Source: Candidatus Methanolliviera sp. GoM_oil
GTDB taxonomy: Archaea; Halobacteriota; Methanoliparia; Methanoliparales; Methanoliparaceae
Length of the DNA stretch: 7,290 nt
NCBI GenBank assembly: GCA_902158735.1
Contig: CABGHG010000084.1
Span: forward strand, 1 to 7,290
Reading direction: 5' to 3'
Shown here: positions 1 through 5,949 of the stretch, piece after piece
Layout of the letters: each line of letters starts with the position of its first letter
Numbering within the stretch: the first letter of the stretch is position 1
Program-made: the position numbers and the translations under genes
Notes under the pieces: model-generated
The model's database searches: none
The model's input: the letters and a program-made list of their open reading frames with translations, nothing else
Told to the model about the DNA's origin: nothing

Positions 1-118
1 CTATCTCCTCATCGAGCACGTTTGAATCCTCTATACCGAGTTCTATCAAGTCCACCTCGCTTGGATGTATCGGGCCACCAAATCTATCTATCATCCGTGA
101 ATTTATACCTATATTCAT
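1..118 (-). CDS. N-terminal fragment of an unrecognised protein, running off the left edge
   Basis: An open frame starts with ATG at 118-116 and stays open for 39 codons to the window edge, so the C-terminal part is missing. The start of the product reads MNIGINSRMIDRFGGPIHPS and continues with an acidic stretch rich in Asp, Glu and Ile (about residues 21-39). I do not recognise the family; the GG-x-I-H-P-S segment is the most distinctive part. The second Met (residue 9) is an alternative start. I prefer the first because a BRE/TATA-like element (142-157) lies about 27 bp upstream, the spacing of a leaderless archaeal transcript, and there is no clear Shine-Dalgarno. It lies 75 bp downstream of the glycosyltransferase on the same strand and probably has its own promoter. 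That it is coding is moderately likely; its function is unknown. Confidence 0.55.
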   Translation of the reverse strand, partial: MNIGINSRMIDRFGGPIHPSEVDLIELGIEDSNVLDEEI

Positions 119-141
119 CACTTCATCTGATAATGTAATGG

Positions 142-157
142 TATATATGATTTTTCC
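142..157 (-). promoter_or_regulatory. BRE/TATA-like promoter for the left-edge gene
   Basis: On the minus strand this reads GGAAAAAT followed by CATATATA, a good match to an archaeal purine-rich BRE next to a TATA box. The TATA centre (about 145) is roughly 27 bp from the ATG at 118. Transcription would then begin at or next to the start codon, giving a leaderless mRNA. The surrounding 119-193 region is very AT-rich, so chance TATA-like matches are possible. Confidence 0.45.
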
Positions 158-193
158 AAATAGTTATATATAATATACATAGAAATATATAAT

Positions 194-1294
194 TCAAGTA
201 GTCGCAAATCTTCGATTTTTGAGGACAACCAAGATCAGAATCTTCTCCAACTCTCTCACGTGCCTCTCCCAGCTGAACCTCTCTACCCATCTCTTGGCAT
301 TTCTTCTCAATCTCGATCTCTCGCTTTCATTCATCAGAAATGCTTCTTTTAATCTCGAGGCAAGCGTATCGACATCCGTTCTCGGATAGACGAACGCAAC
401 CTTTTTACTTAATACTCCCGTCTTGACGAATATGTCCGATGCGATAACGATACCATTGTATCTGAGTGCTTCTAATGGCACCAATCCAAAACCCTCGTGC
501 GCGATCGATGGACAGACGACGGCATCAAACGATTGATATAACTTCGTTTTATCCTCTTCTCTCACCCTTCCAGCAAATTTGACGGGTAAATGGCGAGAAA
601 AATTTGATAAATGGCTATAATAGGAGGCATAATCTCTCGTAAAACCGCCATAAATCGTGAGCTCTATCGGCAACTCATTATTCTCACATATCTTCTTCAA
701 CGCCTTAAGTAGGATGTGAATACCCTTATTTGGGGCGATCCTACCGAGATAGAGGATCTTAAATTTTCCTTCTCTCACCTTTTTCTTCGATTCTCCTCTA
801 TCATCCGATTCTTCATCCAAACCGAGCGGGATTATAGAAAATTTATCTTTGTCAGCCAAGAAATTCTCGATGTAGTAATCTCTGGTTAGTTGAGATGCAA
901 CCACGATCTTGTCGTCTCTTTTCAAGCAACGTCTCGTGATCTCTTCGAGTTTTGAATATCTATCGGGAGAGATGGGTAGAAGATCGAGATCGATATCGTG
1001 ATACATCGAGACGATCGGGACGTCTTTGACATAGAGGGATGCGGATTCTCCCCAATGTCTGCAGATGTATATCACGTCCGGTTCAAACCTCATCGCTTCG
1101 AGGGCGGCATTCCTCGACCATTCTTCGTCGATCTCTATACCTATCTCATGCCTATCCTCCTCTTTTTTATATTTTGTAATTACCTTTATTTCGTGTCCCC
1201 TCTTCCTTAAATGATTCACCACTTCTTTTGTTACCTTCTCTGCCCCTCCAATCACGAAAGGAGATATCCCCTTCGCTATAACCGCTATTCTCAT
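194..1294 (-). CDS. GT4-type retaining glycosyltransferase (GT-B fold)
   Basis: This 366-residue cytoplasmic protein is a family-4 (glycosyl transferases group 1) enzyme, which moves a sugar from an activated donor with retention of configuration. Visible marks are the N-terminal strand with the Gly-rich acceptor-side loop GGAEKV (16-21), the start of the C-terminal Rossmann domain LGRIAPNKGIHIL (183-195, with R185 and K190), and the donor-site E-x7-E motif EGFGLVPLE (E267, E275). No signal peptide or membrane segment is evident. The ATG start is 6 nt after the stop of the dehydrogenase, and GAGG overlapping that stop gives a good ribosome site, so the two are co-transcribed and likely coupled. 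Donor and acceptor cannot be read from sequence. The upstream inositol genes make an inositol phosphate or inositol lipid acceptor plausible (inference). The last residues (about 357-365) are encoded by a palindromic repeat, so the native C-terminus was probably altered. Confidence 0.9.
   Translation of the reverse strand: MRIAVIAKGISPFVIGGAEKVTKEVVNHLRKRGHEIKVITKYKKEEDRHEIGIEIDEEWSRNAALEAMRFEPDVIYICRHWGESASLYVKDVPIVSMYHDIDLDLLPISPDRYSKLEEITRRCLKRDDKIVVASQLTRDYYIENFLADKDKFSIIPLGLDEESDDRGESKKKVREGKFKILYLGRIAPNKGIHILLKALKKICENNELPIELTIYGGFTRDYASYYSHLSNFSRHLPVKFAGRVREEDKTKLYQSFDAVVCPSIAHEGFGLVPLEALRYNGIVIASDIFVKTGVLSKKVAFVYPRTDVDTLASRLKEAFLMNESERSRLRRNAKRWVERFSWERHVRELEKILILVVLKNRRFATT
201..226 (-). 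repeat. 26-bp palindromic repeat, short copy, inside the glycosyltransferase 3' end
   Basis: The plus strand begins GTCGCAAATC, has the core AAATC-TTC-GATTT (206-218) and ends TTGAGGAC. Both ends match the 50-bp copy at 1922-1971: GTCG plus AAATCTT at one end and GATTTTTGAGGAC at the other. The hairpin is imperfect: its left arm matches the left hairpin of the long copy and its right arm matches the right hairpin, so it looks like a fusion of the two. It encodes the final Val-357 to Thr-365 of the glycosyltransferase. The two copies have the same orientation relative to their host genes. Confidence 0.65.
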
Positions 1295-1300
1295 CTATCC

Positions 1301-2188
1301 TCATCTTTTTCTTTTGATCCTCTCGTTCACTTCTTTAACCGCACTCAATAATTCTGGCTTGTAACCCAAATCTTTACAGAAAGAGAGGAAGGCATCGAGA
1401 TCCTTTGGCAGGCACTCATCCTGAAATCCGAGAGATAAAAAATCTCTCCTATACTGTTCAATAGTCGAATACCTATCCGTAACTATATTATCTACCACGA
1501 TCCTTGGATCTACACCGATTTTTTTACACACCTCCGCGACCTCATTGAATAGAGAGATTTTTGTTGCCAAGAGGCAGTTTGATACATATTTTATCATCGC
1601 TGCGGTCTTTGTATCTGTAACGAAGATTTTAAAGTTTTTCTCCGTTCTTCTTCTGAAGTCTTCGTAGAACTCCTTCAGTATTTCTGCGGCTCTTTCGTCG
1701 ATAGATCCAATTATGACGGGCTGATTCTCAAAATCTTCCTCTGGCGTCTCGCTTCTCAAAAATTCTGGATTCAGACATATTCCACAATCCCCTCCATCGA
1801 ACCCCTCCACGATTCCCGGCAGGATCGTGCTCTTGATCACAATCGTGTGGTATCCATCCTTCGAAGTTAAAACGTTCAAAACGCCTGAGAGTGCAGTATC
1901 GAGATAGCTTCTATCGATTTGGTCGGAAATCTTTGATTTCCGTATCCCAAAAATCGGAGATTTTTGAGGACTTCCATTATTACTCGGTGTTGGAACGCAG
2001 ATGAACGAGATGTCCGTATTTAAAACGGCTTCTTCCAACGTTTCAGCGACTTTATAACCCCTGGATGCCAGTTCTTTCAGCCTTCCCTGATCGAGGTCGT
2101 AAAATATCACGTGATAACCATACTTTGTGAATACTTTTCCGATCGCCCCTCCAACCGTTCCGCTTCCGATGATCGAAATCTTATACAT
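1301..2188 (-). CDS. UDP-glucose/GDP-mannose dehydrogenase-like protein lacking the C-terminal UDP-binding domain
   Basis: This 295-residue protein has the first two domains of the nucleotide-sugar 6-dehydrogenase family, which oxidises UDP- or GDP-sugars with NAD+ to uronic acids. Seen are the NAD-binding loop GSGTVGGAIG (8-17), CVPTP (64-68), STILPG (120-125), NPEFLRSE (140-147), the K200/N204 helix and the catalytic cysteine in GFQDECLPKD (C259). Family members are usually above 400 residues. This one stops right after the central dimerisation helix, so the domain that holds the nucleotide of the substrate is absent, and the downstream gene starts 6 nt later, leaving no remnant. Residues 73-89 are an extra peptide encoded by a palindromic repeat; without them the PTP-x-NNG to IDRSYLD spacing looks normal for the family. 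The start has no Shine-Dalgarno, but a TATA-like box about 27 bp upstream fits leaderless expression. Fold is secure. Substrate is unknown, and loss of activity is possible. Confidence 0.85.
   Translation of the reverse strand: MYKISIIGSGTVGGAIGKVFTKYGYHVIFYDLDQGRLKELASRGYKVAETLEEAVLNTDISFICVPTPSNNGSPQKSPIFGIRKSKISDQIDRSYLDTALSGVLNVLTSKDGYHTIVIKSTILPGIVEGFDGGDCGICLNPEFLRSETPEEDFENQPVIIGSIDERAAEILKEFYEDFRRRTEKNFKIFVTDTKTAAMIKYVSNCLLATKISLFNEVAEVCKKIGVDPRIVVDNIVTDRYSTIEQYRRDFLSLGFQDECLPKDLDAFLSFCKDLGYKPELLSAVKEVNERIKRKR
1922..1971 (-). repeat. 50-bp double-hairpin palindromic repeat inserted in frame in the dehydrogenase
   Basis: The element holds two perfect hairpins, each with an 8-bp stem and 3-nt loop. 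They are CGGAAATC-TTT-GATTTCCG (1924-1942) and CAAAAATC-GGA-GATTTTTG (1948-1966), separated by TATCC and bounded by GTCG and AGGAC. Each hairpin carries the core AAATC-NNN-GATTT, 24 bp apart. It supplies residues 73-89 of the dehydrogenase without breaking the frame. The copy at 201-226 shares both ends but is 24 bp shorter and is translated in a different frame, which shows that conservation is at the DNA level and not the peptide level. Confidence 0.7.
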
Positions 2189-2211
2189 AATATTACAAAG
2201 TTCAAATCTAT

Positions 2212-2226
2212 ATTTAAAGATTTCTC
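2212..2226 (-). promoter_or_regulatory. TATA/BRE-like promoter for the dehydrogenase-glycosyltransferase pair
   Basis: The minus strand reads GAGAAATC followed by TTTAAATATAG. The TATA centre is about 27 bp from the ATG at 2188. That predicts a leaderless transcript and explains why the dehydrogenase has no Shine-Dalgarno. It would let the two sugar genes be expressed separately from the inositol genes upstream, though read-through across the 73-bp gap (2189-2261) is also possible because I see no strong terminator there. Confidence 0.45.
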
Positions 2227-2261
2227 TAATTAGATAAAATCTATATAGAGACCCGCTTTAA

Positions 2262-3539
2262 TTACGGCATTTTACGAGCGATGAGAACTCTTCCGATGAT
2301 CCTCAAATTGGATAAGATCGCGATGATAAAGAGAGACCAAAAGATAGCGGGAAGCCAAATCGTTCCAAGAATTCCACCCAAAAATATGATAAACATCCTC
2401 TCATCGCGCTTCGCGGGAATATATCTCAACCAACCCTCATGCGTATGGATCTTTTCTCTAAAATCGCTCTCAAATCTCCAAGCCGTGGAACTGATCGTCA
2501 GAGATCCAAATAATGCGGCAACTAAAATTGAGATGTTGAGAAAATTAAATTTTAAGAGGGAGAACATCCCCAAGATTATCATCGCATCTCCGTATCTATC
2601 GAGAATGGAATCGAGAAAACCGCCAAATTTACTCTCTTTTAACTTCAATCTTGCTATCTCTCCGTCGCATCCGTCCAAAACCGAAGAGAATTGCGCCAGT
2701 ATTCCACCAATCCATAAAATTTTACCATAGAAGAAGAGAGATGATGCGATACAGAGAATAAAAGAGAATATACTGATAAGATTTGGTTCAATATTAAAAT
2801 TTACTAATCTTTTGGTGATCAAACGTGAGAACCTTCTATTGATATGTCTCGATATGAATCCGTCTTCATCCTTCTTCAACGATCTCATCAGAAGATCTTC
2901 TGCTCTCTTTAGATCTTCTTTCGTATCCACGTCCATCCAGAGTTCTTCGTTCTCATAAACATTCATATCGCTTCTATTTATGACATCGCTCCACTCTACA
3001 TGGTTTTCTTCACAAAATAGGTCATTTAAAGTTTTAAATATTGAATCTTCGCATAAAAAAGCACCTGTGTCTATATAATTCCATTCTTCGATCTCTTTTC
3101 CTATATCTACTATCTTTCCCTCTCTCGCCAAGATCTTTGTCGCCTCATCTGTATCAATATTAATTAGATCACTTTCTTTAGAGACGATCGCAGAATTCGC
3201 GGGTGCATTCAGCGTCTTTCTTAAAAATTCTTCGGTATAGACATGATCTCCCATCAAGACCAGAAATCTTCCTTTTAATTTATTTTGAGCACAGAGAACG
3301 GAGAACGCGTTCCCTCTCTCTATAGAATTGTTCTTGATGAGCTCAACATCTTCAGGCAGGATCTCTCTTAATCTATCGAATTTGTGCCCACCGACAACTA
3401 CTACGTCGAGACCGAGTTTTTTGAGAAAGAAGATGTTGCGGAGAATTAGAGGAACTCCGCATACATTAACGGCCGGCTTTGGTATTTCTTTCTCATTAAG
3501 TCTCTTTCCTTTCCCCGCCGCTAATATTATCGCCTTCAA
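2262..3539 (-). CDS. Bifunctional CTP:inositol-1-phosphate cytidylyltransferase / di-myo-inositol-phosphate-phosphate synthase (IPCT/DIPPS)
   Basis: This 425-residue fusion has a soluble nucleotidyltransferase domain (about 1-220) and a membrane CDP-alcohol phosphatidyltransferase domain (about 230-425). The first shows LAAGKGKRL (6-14), K21 of the P-K-P segment and the metal-site MGDH (96-99). The second shows the complete signature D-x2-DG-x2-AR-x8-G-x3-D-x3-D, with D289, D292, G293, A296, R297, G306, D310 and D314, plus several hydrophobic spans (about 254-272, 317-352, 383-410). In the family known from Archaeoglobus, the first half makes CDP-inositol from CTP and inositol-1-phosphate. 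The second joins CDP-inositol to another inositol-1-phosphate, giving phosphorylated di-myo-inositol phosphate. The start codon is TTG at 3539-3537, giving the classic MKAIILAAG start. GAGG lies 9 nt upstream and an in-frame TAG four codons further up excludes a longer start. It overlaps the inositol-phosphate synthase by 44 nt. A CDP-inositol-dependent lipid synthase is a less likely alternative. Confidence 0.92.
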   Translation of the reverse strand: MKAIILAAGKGKRLNEKEIPKPAVNVCGVPLILRNIFFLKKLGLDVVVVGGHKFDRLREILPEDVELIKNNSIERGNAFSVLCAQNKLKGRFLVLMGDHVYTEEFLRKTLNAPANSAIVSKESDLINIDTDEATKILAREGKIVDIGKEIEEWNYIDTGAFLCEDSIFKTLNDLFCEENHVEWSDVINRSDMNVYENEELWMDVDTKEDLKRAEDLLMRSLKKDEDGFISRHINRRFSRLITKRLVNFNIEPNLISIFSFILCIASSLFFYGKILWIGGILAQFSSVLDGCDGEIARLKLKESKFGGFLDSILDRYGDAMIILGMFSLLKFNFLNISILVAALFGSLTISSTAWRFESDFREKIHTHEGWLRYIPAKRDERMFIIFLGGILGTIWLPAIFWSLFIIAILSNLRIIGRVLIARKMP

Positions 3540-4623
3540 ATAACCATTCCTCTAAAAGTTCAAATGCTTTTATCTTTGCTATCGCCGCCTTCTCGATTGG
3601 GCCAGGCATCTTCATGTAAAAGGCATTTATCGGATAGATCGCTCCGTATTCCCCTCTTTCTAGACATATCTCTCCAAGCCTTATCAGATCGACGATGTTT
3701 CCTGCAAGTGCGGGACTGTCGTTCACCCTCATGTTTACCGTTATCTCATCTATCGCCTCGTTGAACGAGACGTATGGGATCAACATCGAGACAAACTTAT
3801 TATCGCCGAGCGGCTCTAAATATCCGGTCGGTTTTATGTAAGTTGGAACTTCGTAGCCGAGAATATCTTTTACGACGCCCGCTTTCGTGCGCTCCTTCGA
3901 GATATTTCTTTCTGGCTCTGTTAATGAGAGGAAGTCATTATTTCCCCCGATGTTGAACTGACAGATGCTCATAATCTTTCTCCTCCTCTCTTTCAGGTGT
4001 TCGAGTATATCCGTGGTCAAGGGGGTTGCACCGGTCGCTCCGTCATCTCCGAAGATGACCTTTTCTCGCTCTTCGGCCATCTTAACCATCGCCGGATCAT
4101 TTGCGATCATCGTTGGGATGCAGTTTATGAAGACGGAAGGTCTATCGTATTCCATGACGGAATAGAAGTAGAATTGAACAGGAGATATCCTCTTAAAATC
4201 GTTCTCTTTTATACGTCTCAAGAATTCTTTTTCTTCAGCGAAAGGCTCAAAACTTTCCGTCGTAATCGTATTGACGAATATCTCCGCATCTTTTCTCTTA
4301 TATATATCCGTCAATCTCTCCAATTCTCCCTCGAGATCTATATTCCCTCTTTCTCTATTATCTCTGTATCCTTCTTCGATGATATAATCGTCATCAAATT
4401 TTATATTTCCATCCCAATAGTCTTTCGTTACCTCTCCGAGATTTTTTCCGATCTTTTTCTTATCTAAATCGAATGCTCCCACGATTTTTATATCCTCCAT
4501 CGTCTTAGAAATTGAGTTTCCAAGAGGTATCCCTTCGAGACCTATCTCCCCGTCTTTAATACGCTGCAATCCAACATTCAAGATAGACGCAACGTATCCC
4601 TGTCCAAAAATCACGCTATTCAT
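3496..4623 (-). CDS. ino1: myo-Inositol-1-phosphate synthase (archaeal type)
   Basis: This NAD-dependent enzyme turns glucose-6-phosphate into L-myo-inositol-1-phosphate, the first committed step to DIP and inositol lipids. With the start used here it has 375 residues. Marks are the Rossmann loop GQGYVAS (7-13), NCIPT (167-171), the GDDGATGATPLTTD segment (192-205), the N-x-GGNNDF segment (224-231) and the NDSPALAG segment (301-308), all typical of the family. The frame stays open to 4707, but I take ATG 4623. GGTGAT (4628-4633) lies just upstream of it, and the protein then begins directly with the strand leading into the NAD loop, while the 28 extra residues of the longer form match nothing expected. 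Its product feeds the overlapping IPCT/DIPPS gene directly downstream, so the two make one translational unit. Confidence 0.92.
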   Translation of the reverse strand: MNSVIFGQGYVASILNVGLQRIKDGEIGLEGIPLGNSISKTMEDIKIVGAFDLDKKKIGKNLGEVTKDYWDGNIKFDDDYIIEEGYRDNRERGNIDLEGELERLTDIYKRKDAEIFVNTITTESFEPFAEEKEFLRRIKENDFKRISPVQFYFYSVMEYDRPSVFINCIPTMIANDPAMVKMAEEREKVIFGDDGATGATPLTTDILEHLKERRRKIMSICQFNIGGNNDFLSLTEPERNISKERTKAGVVKDILGYEVPTYIKPTGYLEPLGDNKFVSMLIPYVSFNEAIDEITVNMRVNDSPALAGNIVDLIRLGEICLERGEYGAIYPINAFYMKMPGPIEKAAIAKIKAFELLEEWLFEGDNISGGERKET

Positions 4624-4627
4624 ATAT

Positions 4628-4633
4628 ATCACC
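4628..4633 (-). promoter_or_regulatory. Ribosome binding site deciding the inositol-phosphate synthase start
   Basis: The minus strand reads GGTGAT four bases before ATG 4623, complementary to the AUCACC part of the archaeal 16S rRNA 3' end. It supports the 375-residue form over a start at 4707. Confidence 0.7.
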
Positions 4634-4639
4634 AAACCT

Positions 4640-4661
4640 TTAGAAATGTATGGCTTTCTAA
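4640..4661 (-). promoter_or_regulatory. Inverted repeat in the inositol-phosphate synthase leader
   Basis: TTAGAAA (4640-4646) and TTTCTAA (4655-4661) are perfect inverted repeats around an 8-nt loop. They lie just upstream of the Shine-Dalgarno in the predicted leader of the inositol-phosphate synthase mRNA. It could be an RNA hairpin affecting translation or an operator for a dimeric regulator. The stem is only 7 bp and AT-rich, so chance is a real possibility. Confidence 0.3.
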
Positions 4662-4724
4662 CCAATAGAACGGCTCTCGATTGTTCAATAGATACCGATT
4701 CAATCAATCTTCTTGTATATGTTT

Positions 4725-4750
4725 TTTATATACTTCTATATAAAGATTTT
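4725..4750 (-). promoter_or_regulatory. TATA-like promoter region for the inositol genes
   Basis: Two TATA-like boxes face the inositol-phosphate synthase: TTTATATA at 4744-4737, preceded by AAAATC, and TATATAAA at 4732-4725. Either would start transcription about 80-90 nt before ATG 4623. This gives a long leader, unlike the leaderless arrangement at the other two minus-strand promoters. Confidence 0.45.
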
Positions 4751-4759
4751 GGAGATTGA

Positions 4760-4780
4760 GGAAAGCTTTAAGTTTATAAA
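4760..4780 (+). promoter_or_regulatory. BRE/TATA-like promoter for the flavodoxin-transglutaminase pair
   Basis: GGAAAG (4760-4765) is followed by CTTTAAG and TTTATAAA (4773-4780). Counting about 25 bp from the latter puts the transcript start near 4801, giving a short leader that just contains the Shine-Dalgarno GAGAGGG (4806-4812), 6 nt from ATG 4819. It is back to back with the inositol promoter, so one regulator bound between them could affect both. Confidence 0.5.
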
Positions 4781-4818
4781 ATAAAATTAAGATAAAGATT
4801 AAAAAGAGAGGGCTAATC

Positions 4819-5298
4819 ATGTTAGAAGTATTGGTTGTTTATTATTCAAGAACGGGAAACACGGAGGAGATGGCAAAGGCAATTGGCGATGGTCTTGGGA
4901 ATGTAGGCGTAGATGTAAGAGTTAAGAAGGTGGAAGAAACTACTTTAGACGATTTAAAGACAGCAGACGGAGTTGTTCTCGGAGCTCCAACGTACTTCGG
5001 ATCGATGCCGAGTGTTATGAAAGAATTTGTCGATAGATCCCATGACGTGAGAGGAAAGCTGGAGGGCAAGGTAGGCGCGGCTTTTACATCCTCTAAGATT
5101 ATATCTGGTGGGAACGAGACGACGTTGATCTCGATGATAGAGGCGATGCTATGCCACGGAATGGTCATCATCGGAGATCCTATCAAAGCGGGTGGCCACT
5201 ATGGAGTTGTCTCGATAGGAAAGCCTGATGATGAAACGTTGGAAGCATGTAGAGAATTTGGAAGAAGGGTAGGAGAATTGGTAAAGAAGTTAGGTTAA
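4819..5298 (+). CDS. Flavodoxin-family protein, WrbA-like (possible NAD(P)H:quinone oxidoreductase)
   Basis: This 159-residue cytoplasmic flavoprotein should bind FMN and carry electrons or reduce quinone-like compounds. The FMN phosphate loop is SRTGNT (10-15), the next FMN-contact segment is GAPTYFGSMPSVMKEFVD (55-72), and the GGNETT and LCHGMVIIG segments (98-119) are the WrbA-type ones, normally GGQE and HHGM. It is shorter than bacterial WrbA (about 200 residues): the insertion between the second and third thirds seen there is missing, so it is a compact archaeal form. The start is clear from GAGAGGG 6 nt upstream of the ATG. The next gene begins 15 nt after its stop, so the two form an operon. 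Fold is certain; the physiological electron partner is not known. A plain iron-sulfur flavoprotein is less likely because no cysteine cluster is present. Confidence 0.88.
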   Translation: MLEVLVVYYSRTGNTEEMAKAIGDGLGNVGVDVRVKKVEETTLDDLKTADGVVLGAPTYFGSMPSVMKEFVDRSHDVRGKLEGKVGAAFTSSKIISGGNETTLISMIEAMLCHGMVIIGDPIKAGGHYGVVSIGKPDDETLEACREFGRRVGELVKKLG

Positions 5299-5313
5299 TG
5301 CTCTCCTTTAAAG

Positions 5314-5913
5314 ATGGAAGAATATCTGAAATCTACTTATTTCATGGATTGTGATTCTCTTCTCGTTAAAGATAGAGCCAAAGAGCTCGTTAGAAGCACC
5401 GACCATGAATTGGAGAGGGCAAAAAGAGTTTTTTATTTTGTGCGAGACGAGATAAGATATAATCCCTATCTATTCTCATCCGATGCAGAAGATTTCATAG
5501 CAAGCAAGATTTTGAAACAGGGGGAAGGATACTGCGTACAAAAAGCGGTTTTGTTGAGCGCTTTAGCAAGGGCGGTAGGCATTCCCTCCAGATTGGGGTT
5601 TGCTACCATCCGAAATCATCTCGTACCAGAAAAACTTGTTAAGTTGATGGGTACCGATATCTTTGTCTGTCATGGGTATAGCGAACTTTTTCTCGGAGGA
5701 AAATGGATCAAGGCGACTCCCACATTCGATCTTAAGATGTGCCAGAGAATTGGTGTACCATCGGTAGAATTTGATGGAAGAAGAGATACAATTTTGCCTA
5801 AATACAACAAAAAAGGAGAGCTTTACATAGAATATATTCAATATCATGACTCTTATGATGATCTCCCCCTGAAACGAATAGTAGATTTTGATCAAATTGC
5901 GGCGCATAGATAA
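5314..5913 (+). CDS. Transglutaminase-like cysteine hydrolase
   Basis: This 199-residue protein has the transglutaminase/peptide-N-glycanase core with an intact triad: Cys74 in GEGYCVQKA, His120 in VCHGYSEL and Asp139 in ATPTFDL. The helix before Cys74 and the segment ARAVGIPSRLGFA (85-97) are also typical. Archaeal and bacterial members are mostly uncharacterised cysteine proteases or amidases, not cross-linkers. No signal peptide or membrane segment is seen, so it probably acts in the cytoplasm. The ATG lies 15 nt after the flavodoxin stop, without a good Shine-Dalgarno; translation may depend on the upstream gene. An overlapping ATG at 5298 is out of frame. A role with the flavodoxin is suggested only by the operon. 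Family assignment is firm; substrate is unknown. Confidence 0.88.
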   Translation: MEEYLKSTYFMDCDSLLVKDRAKELVRSTDHELERAKRVFYFVRDEIRYNPYLFSSDAEDFIASKILKQGEGYCVQKAVLLSALARAVGIPSRLGFATIRNHLVPEKLVKLMGTDIFVCHGYSELFLGGKWIKATPTFDLKMCQRIGVPSVEFDGRRDTILPKYNKKGELYIEYIQYHDSYDDLPLKRIVDFDQIAAHR

Positions 5914-5929
5914 TTCAAATTTACGCGTC

Positions 5930-5949
5930 AATAAATTCCACAATTTATT
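5930..5949 (+). terminator. AT-rich hairpin after the transglutaminase gene, possible terminator
   Basis: AATAAATT (5930-5937) and AATTTATT (5942-5949) form an 8-bp perfect stem with a CCAC loop, 16 bp after the stop codon in a convergent gap. The stem has no GC pairs, so it would be weak; archaeal termination relies more on T-runs, which are not prominent here. Confidence 0.25.

Noticed and set aside
119..193. Replication origin or other special AT-rich site
   Set aside because: The AT-richness is explained by an ordinary archaeal intergenic promoter; no repeated origin-box motifs are visible.
1922..1971. Hairpins read as a transcription terminator or CRISPR repeat
   Set aside because: They lie inside an open coding frame, there is no spacer array, and only one other, shorter copy exists in the window.
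2281..2730. 149-codon open frame on the plus strand
   Set aside because: It lies antisense within the IPCT/DIPPS gene, whose motifs are unambiguous; the product has no recognisable domain.
3997..4467. 156-codon open frame on the plus strand
   Set aside because: It is antisense to inositol-phosphate synthase and has the composition of a complementary-strand shadow.
4624..4707. Longer start for inositol-phosphate synthase giving 403 residues
   Set aside because: The extra 28 residues overlap the predicted promoter and leader, match nothing expected before the NAD-binding loop, and lack a ribosome site, whereas ATG 4623 has GGTGAT just upstream.
5563..5943. 126-codon open frame on the minus strand
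   Set aside because: It is antisense to the transglutaminase gene with its intact catalytic triad and has no plausible domain.
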